6,979 bases of DNA, taken from assembly GCA_944333375.1 (NCBI GenBank), contig CALVKX010000112.1, positions 1 to 6,979 of the forward strand, written 5' to 3'. The translations under genes were made by a program, and so were the position numbers. Of the stretch, positions 6,501-6,979 are shown piece by piece. This DNA is from an uncultured Eubacteriales bacterium. GTDB taxonomy: Bacteria > Bacillota_A > Clostridia > Christensenellales > Aristaeellaceae. Each line of letters opens with the position of its first letter. The stretch's first letter is position 1. The notes under the pieces were generated by a model. That model had not been told where the DNA came from, searched no databases, and saw only the letters and a program-made list of their open reading frames with translations.

Positions 6501-6979
6501 ATGAAGCATTGGAAACAAACGGTAGCCATCCTGCTGACCCTTTGTCTGCTTGGCGGCGGTACGGCGCTTGCCAAGGACGAATGGCAGCTGTGCAGCCCGG
6601 AGGAAGTGGACGTATCCGGCGTGCGGGAAATCAATGGGCGGCTCGTGGGCGAGATCGCTCTGCCGCAGAGCGCCGGGCATATCCGCCTGATGGTGGATTG
6701 CCCCGTTCCAGCGCCTTTTACGGCGCAGCAGCAAGCCGTACTGACAGTAGGCTATCAGAAGGTGACAAAGGGCGATCTATCCGCGGCCATCGAGGCGTCC
6801 GGGCAGAGCGTGAAGGGCGGAAAGCTGGAGCAGTACTACCATGATGATCCGCTGAACCGGCATGTTTCCTTCAGCCGGGACGGCGAGGATTGCAACTTTA
6901 GCGTGTATGATCGGTTTGCGCGGGACCTGTCCGGGCATCCCAATCAGCGGGAAATGGAGGCGTCGGTTGCGCTTGCGCG
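6501..6979 (+). CDS. Secreted protein of unknown function, 5' part (runs off window)
   Basis: The frame is open from the ATG at 6501 to the window end (159 codons plus two bases), so the 3' end is missing. The ribosome binding site GGGGAGGA lies at 6483-6490, and the gene begins 21 bases after the anti-sigma stop, so it is probably the third gene of the same operon. Residues 1-24 form a classical signal peptide: positively charged MKHWK, hydrophobic core 7-17, and an ALA cleavage site (22-24). Cys15 does not sit in a lipobox, so signal peptidase I cleavage is expected. The mature part contains two cysteines early on (Cys31 and Cys67) and one later, with a proline-rich CPVPAPF stretch (67-73). 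I do not recognise a domain. Placement suggests an envelope protein whose production or sensing is tied to the sigma pathway; this is inference. Confidence 0.75.
   Translation, partial: MKHWKQTVAILLTLCLLGGGTALAKDEWQLCSPEEVDVSGVREINGRLVGEIALPQSAGHIRLMVDCPVPAPFTAQQQAVLTVGYQKVTKGDLSAAIEASGQSVKGGKLEQYYHDDPLNRHVSFSRDGEDCNFSVYDRFARDLSGHPNQREMEASVALA

Noticed and set aside
6476..6844. A 122-codon plus-strand frame overlapping the last gene
   Set aside because: The frame starting at 6501 has a good ribosome binding site, a signal peptide and stays open to the window end; the alternative is Arg/Gly-rich without features.

Overview
The window looks like ordinary chromosome from a GC-rich member of the Bacillota, most likely a clostridial lineage. 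The grounds are strong AAGGAGG-type ribosome binding sites, the rsmD-coaD gene pair, a stand-alone MsmX/UgpC-type sugar ATPase, and an ECF sigma / membrane anti-sigma / secreted protein cassette of a style common in gut Clostridia. The genus cannot be fixed from the sequence. All supported genes are on the plus strand, and the long minus-strand reading frames are GC-driven shadows.

Layout. (1) Positions 1-1566: the 3' end of rsmD (16S rRNA methyltransferase) overlaps coaD (coenzyme A synthesis) by an ATGA junction. After 16 bases comes a 212-residue alanine/glutamine-rich coiled-coil protein built on an 11-residue repeat, closed by a GC-rich hairpin terminator. (2) Positions 1567-3818: a leader with a hairpin that could mask the ribosome binding site, then a membrane-fusion (HlyD/MacA-like) protein and a MacB/FtsX-type permease, again joined by ATGA. 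No ATPase for this exporter is present. (3) Positions 3819-5175: a 188-base regulatory region with a perfect TATAAT box, a 15-base palindrome and a second inverted-repeat motif, then the monocistronic sugar-importer ATPase (msmX/ugpC type) and a textbook terminator. (4) Positions 5176-6979: a candidate ECF-type promoter, an ECF sigma factor, a single-pass membrane protein that is probably its anti-sigma factor (ATGA overlap), and the 5' part of a secreted protein of unknown function that runs off the window.

How they fit together. The first block is housekeeping (ribosome modification, CoA) plus a probable cell-envelope or division coiled-coil protein. The second is an export or envelope-remodelling module that needs an ATPase from elsewhere. 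The third gene probably supplies ATP hydrolysis to several sugar importers encoded at other loci. The fourth is an envelope-stress-style signalling cassette, probably autoregulated.

Nothing here demonstrates a wholly new system. The most interesting points are the seven-unit hendecad coiled coil and its possible kinship to DivIVA/SepIVA-type proteins, the putative ribosome-site-masking hairpin, the paired operator-like motifs before the sugar ATPase, and the ECF-like promoter of the sigma cassette with its unidentified secreted third gene. No intergenic stretch exceeds 300 bases.
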